This document shows, piece after piece, positions 16,319-24,885 of a stretch of DNA of 64,000 nucleotides. This DNA comes from an uncultured Selenomonadales bacterium (GTDB taxonomy: Bacteria; Bacillota; Negativicutes; Selenomonadales; Selenomonadaceae), in assembly GCA_947307055.1 (NCBI GenBank), contig CAMZHX010000002.1, positions 122,153 to 186,152 on the forward strand, given 5' to 3'. A program made the translations under genes and the position numbers. The notes under the pieces are model-generated. The model saw only the letters and a list, made by a program, of their open reading frames with translations. It had not been told where the DNA came from and did not search any database. The first letter of the stretch is position 1. Each line of letters begins with the position of its first letter.

Positions 16319-16630
16319 ATGAAATACTATTATCCCGCAATATTCTCGCCAAAAGGGAGCGGTCTCAAAGGTTACACTCTCGAATTCCCCGACATGAAAG
16401 GTTGCTTCACTATGGGCGACGATATAAACGAATGCATGTGGATGGCGCAAGATGCTATCGGGCTTATGCTCGACGACATGGAAGAGAAAAATTATCCTGT
16501 GCCCTCGCAGATTCTCGACATTGACCTTAGCAATTATGATTGTCCGGAAGGTTCTTTCGTCTCGTATGTTTGTTTCGACAAGGAAAAATATGACGCCGCT
16601 AAAAATTCTCCCGTTAAGACCGCAGGTTAA
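16319..16630 (+). CDS. hicB: HicB-family antitoxin without an obvious DNA-binding tail
   Basis: The 103-residue protein has the degenerate RNase H fold of HicB: KYYYPAIFSPKG, YTLEFPDMKGCFTMGDD and ECMWMAQDAIGLMLDDMEE. It should bind and block HicA. Typical HicB proteins end in a ribbon-helix-helix or helix-turn-helix that binds the operator; here the chain stops soon after FDKEKYDAAKN, so such a domain is not seen. Either autoregulation is lost or another factor does it. AAGGAGG precedes the ATG. Confidence 0.85.
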   Translation: MKYYYPAIFSPKGSGLKGYTLEFPDMKGCFTMGDDINECMWMAQDAIGLMLDDMEEKNYPVPSQILDIDLSNYDCPEGSFVSYVCFDKEKYDAAKNSPVKTAG

Positions 16631-16668
16631 ATCGAAAATCTTTCTCCGCCGCGCAGGCGTTTTTTTTA

Positions 16669-17241
16669 TCAGATTTTATCCCAATATTCAAGGTCTTTCG
16701 CCGATGCGATGAAATAAAGTACAAATTTATCCCTGTCAAAGGTTGTCCTGTATCTGACGTTGCCGCGCACTGCCACGCCGTCATTTTGATTTATTAACTC
16801 ATCGACCTTGTCTCCTACCAAGTTCAAGTCTTCAAGCAATTTTCCGCGTTGTTCAACGGTCAATTCGGGACTCAGCGTTAACATCAAAGGAACAAAAGCC
16901 GCTAATGCTATTTCAATGTCCTCATGTTTTTGCGATACCGTAAGTACCATAACTTCTTTCATCATGCCCGAATTTTTTTCTGCCGCACCCATTAACGCGA
17001 CATTATCGTTAAATTTGTACATGAAGGTATCTTTATCCTCCCAGCTCCTCAACTTCGTCTCGCTGAGATCCCAGCCCATTTGAGGAAAATTTTCAGCTAT
17101 CGTTGCGTTGTAAGCCGCCTTGAATTGCTCGAACGTCATGCCAAGATTTAAAACTTTAGATTGTTCCGGAACTTTTTCTGTGCTCATGCAACCGGTCAAA
17201 AACAGAGATATTGCGCAGATTATTGCCAAAAATTTTTTCAT
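16669..17241 (-). CDS. Lipoprotein of unknown function
   Basis: The 190-residue protein starts with a lipoprotein signal peptide (KKFLAIICAISLFLTGC, lipid-attached Cys at residue 18). The mature part has a FEQFKAAYNATIAENFP segment, a middle beta-rich region and a late LTLSPELTVEQRG helix. The same order of motifs is found after the membrane anchor in the protein at 9361-9993, so both likely carry one shared, unnamed domain. It starts three bases after tatC and probably lies at the end of the tatA-tatC transcript. CGGAGGT before the ATG sets the start. Confidence 0.75.
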   Translation of the reverse strand: MKKFLAIICAISLFLTGCMSTEKVPEQSKVLNLGMTFEQFKAAYNATIAENFPQMGWDLSETKLRSWEDKDTFMYKFNDNVALMGAAEKNSGMMKEVMVLTVSQKHEDIEIALAAFVPLMLTLSPELTVEQRGKLLEDLNLVGDKVDELINQNDGVAVRGNVRYRTTFDRDKFVLYFIASAKDLEYWDKI

Positions 17242-17244
17242 AGT

Positions 17245-17988
17245 TTACCTCCGCAAAATGTATTTAACGACGAGATAGCCGACCTCGTAAAGCAAAACGA
17301 CTGGGATTGCGACAGCGATTTGAGTTATGACATCGGGCGACGTGACGAGTGCTCCGATTACAAACGCAAAGAAAAACACGTAACGGCGATATTTGCCGAG
17401 CCATTCGCTGGTTAGGATTCCGAGCTTGCCCAAGACGATTATTACGAGCGGCAACTCGAACACGAAACCGAACGGCAACACGAACATTATCACAAAGTCG
17501 AAGTAATTGCCGAACGAAAACCACGTTTGAAGATTTTCAGACTCCATGCCGAAGCCCATAAAAAATTTCAGCGCGGTCGGCATAATCAGGAAGAACGAGA
17601 ACGCCAGCCCTACAAAAAACAAAATCACCGACGCCGGAACTAATATTCCCAAAACGGCGCGTTCTCCTTTCGTGAGCGCGGGCAGGAAGAATTGCCACAC
17701 GTGATAAAAAATTATCGGCAAGGCAATCAGAAAGCCCGCCGTTATGTCGATTTTGAAGTACGTGAAAAACGCCTCGCCTGGTTTCATGTAGTAGAGTTTG
17801 CCGACGGGTTCGACCATCCAAGCTGTGATTTCGTCTAGGAAAAACCACGCGATGCAACTGCCGACGACAATTCCAAACAGCGATTTGATAATGCGCGAGC
17901 GGAGTTCGGTGAGGTGTTCTGTCAAAGACATAGTGCCATCATCTTCGGGCGGGACTTCCTGCACGGAATTTTTTTCCTGCTCGCTCAT
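17245..17988 (-). CDS. tatC: Sec-independent translocase TatC
   Basis: The 247-residue membrane protein recognises twin-arginine signals and forms the Tat receptor. SLTEHLTELRSRI at the N-terminus, the FFLDEITAWMVEPVG region, the YFKIDITAGF loop and about six membrane segments are typical. It overlaps tatA by four bases. The DUF362 protein at 4240-5247 has a Tat signal and is a likely client. Confidence 0.96.
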   Translation of the reverse strand: MSEQEKNSVQEVPPEDDGTMSLTEHLTELRSRIIKSLFGIVVGSCIAWFFLDEITAWMVEPVGKLYYMKPGEAFFTYFKIDITAGFLIALPIIFYHVWQFFLPALTKGERAVLGILVPASVILFFVGLAFSFFLIMPTALKFFMGFGMESENLQTWFSFGNYFDFVIMFVLPFGFVFELPLVIIVLGKLGILTSEWLGKYRRYVFFFAFVIGALVTSPDVITQIAVAIPVVLLYEVGYLVVKYILRR

Positions 17989-18191
17989 TTTTTATCGGAG
18001 TCAAGCTTTTGTGCTTCGAGCTTTTTTTGTTCTGTCACGTCGACGGTCTTATCATCGTCGGAGTTCGCCTGCTTGAATTCCTTAATGCTCTGACCCAAAG
18101 CTTTACCGACGCCCGGCAACTTTCCAGGTCCGAAGACGACCAAGCCAATTATCAAAATCAAAATGAGTTCGGGAACGCCTATTCCAAACAT
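17985..18191 (-). CDS. tatA: Tat pore subunit TatA
   Basis: The 68-residue protein has one N-terminal membrane helix (PELILILIIGLVVFGPGKLP) followed by an amphipathic helix (VGKALGQSIKEFKQA) and a charged tail, the standard TatA/E build. The ATG at 18191 follows GGAGAGTGATT; a longer reading to 18221 lacks a ribosome site. With tatC alone downstream, this is the minimal TatA-TatC system seen in many Firmicutes. Confidence 0.95.
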   Translation of the reverse strand: MFGIGVPELILILIIGLVVFGPGKLPGVGKALGQSIKEFKQANSDDDKTVDVTEQKKLEAQKLDSDKK

Positions 18192-18233
18192 TTTAATCAC
18201 TCTCCAAAAATTTTTTGCCATTATAGCACAGCA

Positions 18234-18306
18234 AAGGGAAAAGGGAAATGGGAAATGGGAAAAGTAAAAAAACTTCTCCCTTCTCCCTTTTCCCTTCTCC
18301 CTTTTT
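18234..18306. repeat. Palindromic repeat island (GGGAAAA words)
   Basis: Purine words of the GGGAAATGGGAAAAG type are followed by CTTCTCCCTTTTCCC-type complement, forming one long hairpin between the divergent tatA and MBL genes. Confidence 0.85.
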
Positions 18307-18335
18307 TTGTTATCATTAGGGCGGAGGTGTTCAGA

Positions 18336-19442
18336 TTGACGGGCGGGAAAATAATTTTCATGCCGCTGGGCGGAGCACAGGAAGTCGGCGCGAGTTGCTA
18401 CTTTCTAAAGCTCGGCGAAAATAATTTGCTACTAGATTGCGGTTGCGGCACGACGCACGGAATTAGATTCACGCCGAAATTTTCCGCGCTACTCGAAACG
18501 CCATACTTGCAGGATTTTCATCAGATATCGCATATTTTTTTATCGCACGCGCACCTTGACCACTCAGCCGCCCTTCCAGATTTCTTGACGCTCAACGAAC
18601 GCGCCGGCATCTACATGACCGACTTGACGCGAGAAATTTTATCCGCGCAGTTGGAGGAAAAATTCACGCGCCTCGAAGAAAATATTTCGTCCGTCGCATT
18701 CCTGCAAAAAATTCCGTTGCCGCGCCTTAGAATAAGTTTTCATCAAGCGGGGCATATTCCTGGCGCAATGATGACGCTGATAAATTTTCGCGGGAAAAAT
18801 ATTTTGTACACGGGCGACTACTCGACCTTTCCGACGCAACTTGTCGGCTCGGCACTTTTGCCTGATGTCAAGATTGATATTTTAATTTTGTGTGGGCTAC
18901 ACGCTCGCCATCCGAATTACCGACGCTTTGGCGATAGCGATTTTGCTGTGAAAAGAATTCTGCAGAAAATTTATTACGCGCTACGTCGTGGCAAGTCGGT
19001 TTATTGTCGCGTCACGCAGATTAGCAAGGGCGTCGAACTTATCACGCTGATAAATAAATTTCTGCCCGCTGCCGAAGTTTTAATCGATAGTCGCGTCATG
19101 AAAATTGTTCACCGCTTCGAGAACTTGCATATCCCGATAATGCGCGAAAAAAATCACTCGCTGAATTTCCTGCCGCGAGGTCCTTGCGTAATTTTATCGA
19201 CGCAACCGCCGCCGGTACGTTCGGGATTGGAGATTTTGAACGGCGATTTTTCATTGCACGACGATTTTGCCGCGACGGTTGAATTCGTTCGCCGAGTTAA
19301 TCCGAAAACTTGCGTGGTAGTGCATAGCCCGCCCGATAACATTTTCCATGCGGGCGTTACCCTTGAGCAAATTTTGATGAACGACCCCGACTCAAGGACG
19401 AGTTTTATTTTCCCGAATAATTGCGAGCCGTTTGAATTGTGA
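18336..19442 (+). CDS. MBL-fold hydrolase, beta-CASP/RNase-like
   Basis: The 368-residue protein shows the metallo-beta-lactamase signature SHAHLDHSAALP (HxHxDH), further metal ligands in HQAGHIPGA and TGDY, and a C-terminal VVHSPP His. LGGAQEVGASCY at the start is the motif found in CPSF/RNase J-type beta-CASP proteins. It may therefore be an RNA or DNA nuclease, but the CASP part looks divergent and a different hydrolase is possible. The TTG at 18336 with GGAGG eight bases before it is chosen; longer frames run through the repeat island. It ends 13 bases before the GrpE-like gene and so forms an operon with the Hsp70 module. Confidence 0.75.
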   Translation: MTGGKIIFMPLGGAQEVGASCYFLKLGENNLLLDCGCGTTHGIRFTPKFSALLETPYLQDFHQISHIFLSHAHLDHSAALPDFLTLNERAGIYMTDLTREILSAQLEEKFTRLEENISSVAFLQKIPLPRLRISFHQAGHIPGAMMTLINFRGKNILYTGDYSTFPTQLVGSALLPDVKIDILILCGLHARHPNYRRFGDSDFAVKRILQKIYYALRRGKSVYCRVTQISKGVELITLINKFLPAAEVLIDSRVMKIVHRFENLHIPIMREKNHSLNFLPRGPCVILSTQPPPVRSGLEILNGDFSLHDDFAATVEFVRRVNPKTCVVVHSPPDNIFHAGVTLEQILMNDPDSRTSFIFPNNCEPFEL

Positions 19443-19455
19443 GGAGGAAATTATC

Positions 19456-20529
19456 ATGATAAACATCACTGACCCGATTGTAAAAAGATTTATCGAGAAC
19501 CTTCACAAAGCCGTAGAGCGCAAAAATAAAAATCTCTCGTCAAGCTCCTACGATGATTACGTTTTGGAAAATCGCGCGCTCAAACTTTTCTGCGCAAATA
19601 AAAATCTCGACCCGCGCCGTTGTGCCGACGAAATGAATGACCGCTACAATACCCATTTGGGCTACGACGATATTATCCGAATCCTCAAGGCAAGTCGTCT
19701 GACCTACCAAAGTAAGCGCGCCGATTTGCTCAACTGGGCGGAGGAAATGATTGAGGCTTTCGCTAAAGCTCTCGAATCGCACAAGGCTAAGGACTATGAG
19801 ACTTTCGCGGCGTTGCGCAACAAAACCATTTTCAATCGCGACGACGAACGCTACAGAATTCAGGAGCGCATAGGTTGTCTTATGCTTTACGTCAAGCACC
19901 CCGAACTTGATAGTGGTCTTGATGCCGAGGACGTCGAGAAATTCGGCAACGTCTATATGAAACATCTTCTCGCCGAATTCAGCGACTTTCTCAAAAATAT
20001 TTGCTTGCGTCCCAAAGGCTCGAAGGGCGATAAGAAAGATTCGCAGCAGGAAAAAATTGAGTTGCTCGAAAACATGTTGAATCGCTCTGATATGTTGCTG
20101 AAGGATTTGCAGGACGAGTTCGACGCCCGCATTAAAGAAAGTCATCAAAATGATTTGGTGGAATTTTTTTCGCGGCTCAACTCCGAGAAATACGGCTGCA
20201 TACTCGACGCGGTTTTGAGTGCAAGAAATGGCGTCCGTCAGCTGCGCAAGAAAAATATCCAGTTGCCGCCCGAAATCGGCGGGCTGTTCATTTTGATTGA
20301 GCGTTTGGCGCAGTTCATCCGCGATAGCGAAATCAATCCGATTTTGAAACCAGGCTCGATTCAGGACATGCGCTTTGATGAGGTCGAGAGTTGCGATTAT
20401 GAGGGCTCGCCCTTTCTAAACACGACCGAAATTAAGCACGTCAAAGTTTTGTCGCCTGGTTGGGTTTATAAAAATAAGGACGTACAGATTGCGCGTCCGA
20501 GATTAAAAGAGGTGGTCGCCGCTCAGTAA
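19456..20529 (+). CDS. GrpE-like protein paired with a divergent Hsp70
   Basis: The 357-residue protein is not a standard GrpE (about 180-200 residues), but its last third resembles one. A coiled-coil helix with LLENMLNRSDMLLKDLQDEF is followed by a helical pair, then KPGSIQDMRFDEVES and a C-terminal PGWVYKNKDVQIARPRLK, which parallel GrpE's FDP-HEAV and GY-RPA-V elements. The N-terminal 190 residues are helical and unfamiliar. Placement directly before an Hsp70-like gene supports a nucleotide-exchange role. GAGGAGG precedes the ATG at 19456. The GrpE relation is inferred by eye and needs a profile search. Confidence 0.55.
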   Translation: MINITDPIVKRFIENLHKAVERKNKNLSSSSYDDYVLENRALKLFCANKNLDPRRCADEMNDRYNTHLGYDDIIRILKASRLTYQSKRADLLNWAEEMIEAFAKALESHKAKDYETFAALRNKTIFNRDDERYRIQERIGCLMLYVKHPELDSGLDAEDVEKFGNVYMKHLLAEFSDFLKNICLRPKGSKGDKKDSQQEKIELLENMLNRSDMLLKDLQDEFDARIKESHQNDLVEFFSRLNSEKYGCILDAVLSARNGVRQLRKKNIQLPPEIGGLFILIERLAQFIRDSEINPILKPGSIQDMRFDEVESCDYEGSPFLNTTEIKHVKVLSPGWVYKNKDVQIARPRLKEVVAAQ

Positions 20530-20533
20530 AAAA

Positions 20534-20563
20534 CTTTTCCCATTTCCCATATCCCTTTTCCCT
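20534..20563. repeat. Short repeat island (CCCTTTT words)
   Basis: Pyrimidine words such as TTTTCCCATTTCCC fill the gap between the GrpE-like and Hsp70-like genes. It is a one-armed member of the GGGAAAA family. Confidence 0.75.
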
Positions 20564-20581
20564 TAATAAGGAGGCTTTAAA

Positions 20582-23440
20582 ATGATTATCAATGGAGAAG
20601 AGCATAATGATTTATGCGTCGGGATTGATTTAGGCACGACCAATTCCGTTTTGGCGACATTAAATATCCGCCCGAATGGAAATATTGTCAGCAAAGTTGT
20701 CGACCTTGACAGAGCAGTTGACATGTTCAACGCCGGTCAAGGCGCAAAGTTCACCCTAAAGAAAAATCCAATCCTTCCAAGCTGCGTTTACTACAACGAC
20801 GAAAAAAATTATCAGCCGATTGTCGGCGACTTCGCGAAAGGGCGTTATGCTCTTCGACCGTATCTTGTCGCCAAATCAATCAAAAGTCAGATGGGGAAGG
20901 AGCTTGCCGAAGGTTTATCTTCAAATGTGCCCGATAAAACGCCCGCGCAAGTTTCCGCCAGAATTTTGGAGCACATGTTACGCAACGCCGCCAAAATTTA
21001 TCATCTTGAAAAAATTGATGACGCAGTCATCACGGTGCCCGCGAATTTCGATTTTATAATGCGGCAAGCGACCCTAAAAGCGGCTGAACTTGCCGGAATA
21101 AAAATTCGCAAGGCGGACGGTTCCCCACGACAAATTCTTTTGTCAGAGCCGCGAGCCGTCATTTACGATTTTATAAATCAAGTTCGCAACGGAGAGATTG
21201 CCGCGCAAATTTTGGATTTGAGCACGAAGAAAAATGTAATGGTCTTCGACTTGGGCGGCGGCACGCTCGATATAACTTTGCATGAAATTTCCCGACGAGA
21301 GGACGCGCCCGAAATTTTGAAAGTCCAAGACATCGCGACTAATCGTTATACGCTTTTGGGCGGCGACGATTTTGATTTGTGTTTGGCAAAGGTAATGTTC
21401 GAGCATTACTTGAAGCAATACGGGGCGCACGCCGATATTGTCCAGAAAATTCGCGTCGAGGAAAAAAGCGTTATGAGTCAGCTTTTAGTTCACGCCGAAA
21501 ATTTGAAATTGGAAGTCAGCGCGCAGAAAAGCGACGCTTTTGGCGGCGACAATTCTGGTTGGTGGGACGAGGAAGAAGATTTCCCCGTCGGCGGCAATAT
21601 CGGCACGACCGGTTACGCTTACAGCGATAGTTTTACCGCCGCGCAGTTGGAGGAAATTTGGCGCGAGTTTATGGGCGAGGAGCTAAAGTTCGACGACTTC
21701 AAAAATATTAAAGCCGTCGCTGAAAAATACGGCAAGCAGAAAAATATTATTCTGCCGATACTCGACGTGCTCAACAAGGCGTCGGCCAAGCTCGGCAGCG
21801 ATAATGTCAAAGTCGACGCCGTGATTATGAACGGGGGAATGTCGCGCTTTTACATGGTTATAAATCGGCTGAAGAAATTTTTCGGCTTCGACCCTATTGT
21901 CGCGCTCGACCCCGACCAGGCTGTCGCTCGTGGAGCCGCTGTCTATCATTACTTCCTGCACAAGTACGATAAGGAACTTGCCGACGAGGTCAAGAACGAA
22001 TTGCCCGAAGAATCCGCGCCGATTCAAACGCCGCAAAAAATTATCCCGACAAGAACTATCACCAATGCCGACCGCTCAATCGGCGTAGTTTTCGGGCGCA
22101 ACATTCTAAACGAAAGTTTTTATCTGGTGACATTCGGCGGCAATTACGAAGAAATTATCCCCGCCGGTAAGGAGCTTCCCTACACGTCAGAAAGGTTTAC
22201 GGGGTTCAGACTGCCGCCCGGCAAAAATGTTATCAGCGTGCCGATTGCGCGTTGCGAGGCCGACGGAAGTTACAGAATCATCGCAAAGGGCAATATTGAA
22301 TTTCCGGAAAAGTATTCGCGCATGAAGACGGACACTTTTGTTACGTTCAGCATTTTTATGAGCGAGGATAAGATAATCCGCATGGACGCCGCGACTTGCA
22401 GAGACGAACGCGGACTTGAAATTATGGATCATGGCACGGCGACAATTTCAATCGCGACGGGCGTCGAGAAGGGGCCTAAGTCAAAACTCATTGCGAAATT
22501 TGGCGGGCGCGTCAATCCAAGAGCGCAACTCAATACGATTCGCAACCTTTGCCGCAATGTCGATGACGCCTTCAGACGCCACAGCAAGGACGAAAATATA
22601 AAATTCTCCGCGACGCTCAAATTAAATGTCAATACGATTTTGGCGGCGAGTAATCACAGAGAATTTGCCGAACCGTTATTGCAAATGCTCGACGACGCCA
22701 AGAATACTCGCGAAGAGTCATTTAAATTGCGTTGCGTGATAATCGCTCGGAAAATCGGCAGTAATTGGACGGCTCAACAAAAAAGACGTTTGGCGCGTCT
22801 TTGCCTCTACCAGCTTGACGAGGACATTTATAATCCCGGAATAAATTTGGGCAGACCGGGCGGCTTGAAGATGAATACTAAAATTCAATGCGTCTATACG
22901 TTGTCGATGTGCGGCAACGAAAATGATCTTGCCCTGCTCGTCAACCTCCATAACAATGAAAAATTCCGCATGGCAAATCTTTACACGCACGCCATAACTA
23001 AAACTGAAGTCGATTGGATTTACAGCGAGTTCAGAAAGGATTGCTCGAAAGTTTTGGCGGGCATGACTAGCGGCATACAAATTTCGGCTCATGCATTGGG
23101 CGTAGCGTGTAAGCTCGACGGGCGACCGGTTTACGGCATTAAGCGCGAATTGATTATCAGCGACTTGTGCAAGGTGATTCGCTCGCGCAATTTGAATGGC
23201 GTTGAAATAAACGTGTGCCTTTTGGCGATGGGTTTGATTTGCGACCGCCGCGCAGTTAATAATCTCGATGCAAAATCTTTTGAGGAGGCGGAGAAAGTTT
23301 TAACGGAACTCAACCGGCTTTACGATTACACTTCGTTTGAATTGTTCGCGAAGTCGCAGGAGGTTGCGCAGAAGATGATAGCGGGCAACGAGCTAAGCCC
23401 CGAAGAAGAAGAATCCCTACTGATGAAATGGGCAACGTAA
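20582..23440 (+). CDS. Large Hsp70-family protein with C-terminal helical extension
   Basis: The 952-residue protein has a complete DnaK-type ATPase: phosphate-1 motif GIDLGTTNS (14-22), VITVPANF (149-156), LLSEPRAV where DnaK has the NEPTAA segment, phosphate-2 VFDLGGGTLD (221-230), adenosine site NGGMSRF (417-423) and DPDQAVARGAAVY (443-455). A Trp/acidic/Gly insert sits at about 322-350. Residues about 490-640 resemble a weak substrate-binding beta domain, and about 300 helical residues of unknown type follow. A conventional DnaK is about 610 residues with an EEVD-like or disordered tail, so this is a specialised family member. AAGGAGG precedes the ATG. The GrpE-like protein is the probable partner. 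Confidence 0.85.
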   Translation: MIINGEEHNDLCVGIDLGTTNSVLATLNIRPNGNIVSKVVDLDRAVDMFNAGQGAKFTLKKNPILPSCVYYNDEKNYQPIVGDFAKGRYALRPYLVAKSIKSQMGKELAEGLSSNVPDKTPAQVSARILEHMLRNAAKIYHLEKIDDAVITVPANFDFIMRQATLKAAELAGIKIRKADGSPRQILLSEPRAVIYDFINQVRNGEIAAQILDLSTKKNVMVFDLGGGTLDITLHEISRREDAPEILKVQDIATNRYTLLGGDDFDLCLAKVMFEHYLKQYGAHADIVQKIRVEEKSVMSQLLVHAENLKLEVSAQKSDAFGGDNSGWWDEEEDFPVGGNIGTTGYAYSDSFTAAQLEEIWREFMGEELKFDDFKNIKAVAEKYGKQKNIILPILDVLNKASAKLGSDNVKVDAVIMNGGMSRFYMVINRLKKFFGFDPIVALDPDQAVARGAAVYHYFLHKYDKELADEVKNELPEESAPIQTPQKIIPTRTITNADRSIGVVFGRNILNESFYLVTFGGNYEEIIPAGKELPYTSERFTGFRLPPGKNVISVPIARCEADGSYRIIAKGNIEFPEKYSRMKTDTFVTFSIFMSEDKIIRMDAATCRDERGLEIMDHGTATISIATGVEKGPKSKLIAKFGGRVNPRAQLNTIRNLCRNVDDAFRRHSKDENIKFSATLKLNVNTILAASNHREFAEPLLQMLDDAKNTREESFKLRCVIIARKIGSNWTAQQKRRLARLCLYQLDEDIYNPGINLGRPGGLKMNTKIQCVYTLSMCGNENDLALLVNLHNNEKFRMANLYTHAITKTEVDWIYSEFRKDCSKVLAGMTSGIQISAHALGVACKLDGRPVYGIKRELIISDLCKVIRSRNLNGVEINVCLLAMGLICDRRAVNNLDAKSFEEAEKVLTELNRLYDYTSFELFAKSQEVAQKMIAGNELSPEEEESLLMKWAT

Positions 23441-23444
23441 AAGC

Positions 23445-23462
23445 AATTCCTAATTCCTAATT
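23445..23462. repeat. Short repeat (ATTCCTA words)
   Basis: Two and a half copies of ATTCCTA lie between the Hsp70 stop and the following terminator. Confidence 0.6.
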
Positions 23463-23494
23463 AAAAAATGTCCCTCGATTGAAGGACATTTTTT
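23463..23494. terminator. Bidirectional terminator
   Basis: AAAAAATGTCC and GGACATTTTTT form a stem with T runs on both strands. It ends the Hsp70 transcript from the left and the NlpC/P60 gene from the right. Confidence 0.85.
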
Positions 23495-23516
23495 ATTTGA
23501 TGAAGTCGCTGTGGAC

Positions 23517-24197
23517 TTACAAAATTCTGCGTGCGCCAATATAGTGCGAGCTCCAATAAGAACTGCCGAGCGAATCGATGGAAATACCGCGACTTGAGCT
23601 GGCATGAATGAAATTGTTATCGCCGAGGTAAATGCCGACATGCGACGCGCCATAGGTGTAGGTCGAGAAGAAAACCAAATCGCCCGCGACGAGTTCTGTA
23701 GTAGAAATGGGCAAGCCGACTTCGTATTGGACATCGGCGGTGCGTGGCAACGATATGCCGGCATTGGCGAAGACGTATTGAACGTAACCGGAGCAGTCAA
23801 AGCCATAAGGGCTGGTGCCGCCGAAAACGTAAGGGACGCCGAGATAATCCATAGCGTTTGTGATGATTCGGCGGGCAATGTAATTCATGCCGCGATTGAT
23901 TTCGGGCATTTCCCTGCCGAGCAACGCCGTATAAGTCGCCGGACCAATCATACCGTCCACCTTCATGCCCTGAGACTTTTGGAACTCTTTAATGGCATCA
24001 GCCATTGCCGGACCAAAAGCCCCGTCCGCTATGAGGTCATAGCCCAAAGTTACAAGTCTGCCTTGAAGTTCCGCGATTTCCGCGCCTTGATCTCCTACTC
24101 TGTAAGCTCCTGCCGCGTAGCCCTGGGAAACGCTAATTGATAGCAATAACATCACCATAACTAACGCTCGCAAAAAACTCCTCAAAATCAACCACAT
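23517..24197 (-). CDS. NlpC/P60 peptidoglycan hydrolase with PG-binding domain
   Basis: The 226-residue secreted protein has an N-terminal signal peptide ending near VSQGYAAG, a PG_binding_1 repeat (about 35-92: IAELQGRLVTLGYDL... DGAFGPAMADAIKEFQ) and a C-terminal NlpC/P60 endopeptidase domain with FDCSGYVQYVF (catalytic Cys) and SHVGIYLGDNNFIHA (catalytic His). It should cut stem peptides of peptidoglycan. The ATG at 24197 is used; because GAGGAG lies inside the signal region, a shorter start at a TTG near 24173 is possible. Confidence 0.9.
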   Translation of the reverse strand: MWLILRSFLRALVMVMLLLSISVSQGYAAGAYRVGDQGAEIAELQGRLVTLGYDLIADGAFGPAMADAIKEFQKSQGMKVDGMIGPATYTALLGREMPEINRGMNYIARRIITNAMDYLGVPYVFGGTSPYGFDCSGYVQYVFANAGISLPRTADVQYEVGLPISTTELVAGDLVFFSTYTYGASHVGIYLGDNNFIHASSSRGISIDSLGSSYWSSHYIGARRIL

Positions 24198-24266
24198 CCT
24201 TTCTAAGAATTCTAATCGAATTATAATCTTTCGACGTGATTATTGCCTGAATTTAGGAAAACAAAT

Positions 24267-24335
24267 TAGTGACTAGTGGCTAGGTAATAGGGAATAGTTG
24301 TTTTCTAATCCCTAGTCCCTAGTCCCTAATCACTA
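24267..24335. repeat. Palindromic repeat island (TCCCTAG words)
   Basis: ATTAGTGACTAGTGGCTAGG-type words are answered by TAGTCCCTAGTCCCTAATCA after a short loop. It has the same plan as the GGGAAAA islands but different words, and lies just past the 3' end of rnpB. Confidence 0.8.
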
Positions 24336-24342
24336 AAGTTTG

Positions 24343-24684
24343 TTGACAGGCAGTCAATAAGCCGGATTCTGTTAATGGCAATCATTTATCTTGCTTGAAC
24401 GTTGCCGCCCAAGTCTAGCAACTTACCCGAAAGGTCAGCGAGCAACCTCAACCCTTTCCTATTTAGTCTTGCTCCGCGTGAGGTTTATCAAGCCCAGACG
24501 TTGCCGCCTGGCTGGTAGGCTCTTACCCTGCCTTTTCATCGTTACCTTTAGAAGGCTGTTTTCTTTTCTGTGACACTGTCTTTGAGATTACTCTCACCGG
24601 GCGTTACCCGGCACGCTGCTCTGTGGAGTCCGGACTTTCCTCGTGGGAACGAATCCCCCGCGATTGCCTCTCCTACCTGCCAAC
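24343..24684 (-). ncRNA. rnpB: RNase P RNA
   Basis: The minus strand reads as bacterial RNase P RNA, which matures tRNA 5' ends. The conserved 5' part GAGGAAAGTCCGGACTCC, the downstream GCCGGGTAACGCCCGG hairpin, AGAGCCTACC, and the 3' element ACAGAATCCGGCTTA are present. P1 is formed by TTGGCAGGTAG at the 5' end and CTGCCTGTCAA at the 3' end, which set the boundaries to within a few bases. The layout fits the ancestral type A. Confidence 0.97.
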
Positions 24685-24753
24685 ACTAAAAATTTTAGCA
24701 CTATAGATTTTATATGTCAATTAGGTTTTAAGCTTATTTTCATTTAATAAAAC

Positions 24754-24782
24754 TTGCCGCCGAAATTTTCTTGTGATATAAT
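24754..24782 (+). promoter_or_regulatory. rpsB-tsf promoter
   Basis: TTGCCG, 17 bases, TATAAT. It leaves a leader of about 95 bases before rpsB that may hold a structured S2 control element, though no known motif was recognised. Confidence 0.7.
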
Positions 24783-24885
24783 TCGCGGCGTTTACAAAAT
24801 CCACGCAGGGCGGAGCGTCGCCTGTTCCGAAAGGTTAATCGGCGCGGAAAATGCCTTGCGAATGAAAAACAGGAGGAATCTTCAA

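Noticed and set aside
24789..24885. rpsB leader as a defined ribosomal-protein control element
   Set aside because: The leader has a suitable length but I could not match it to a known S2 leader structure.
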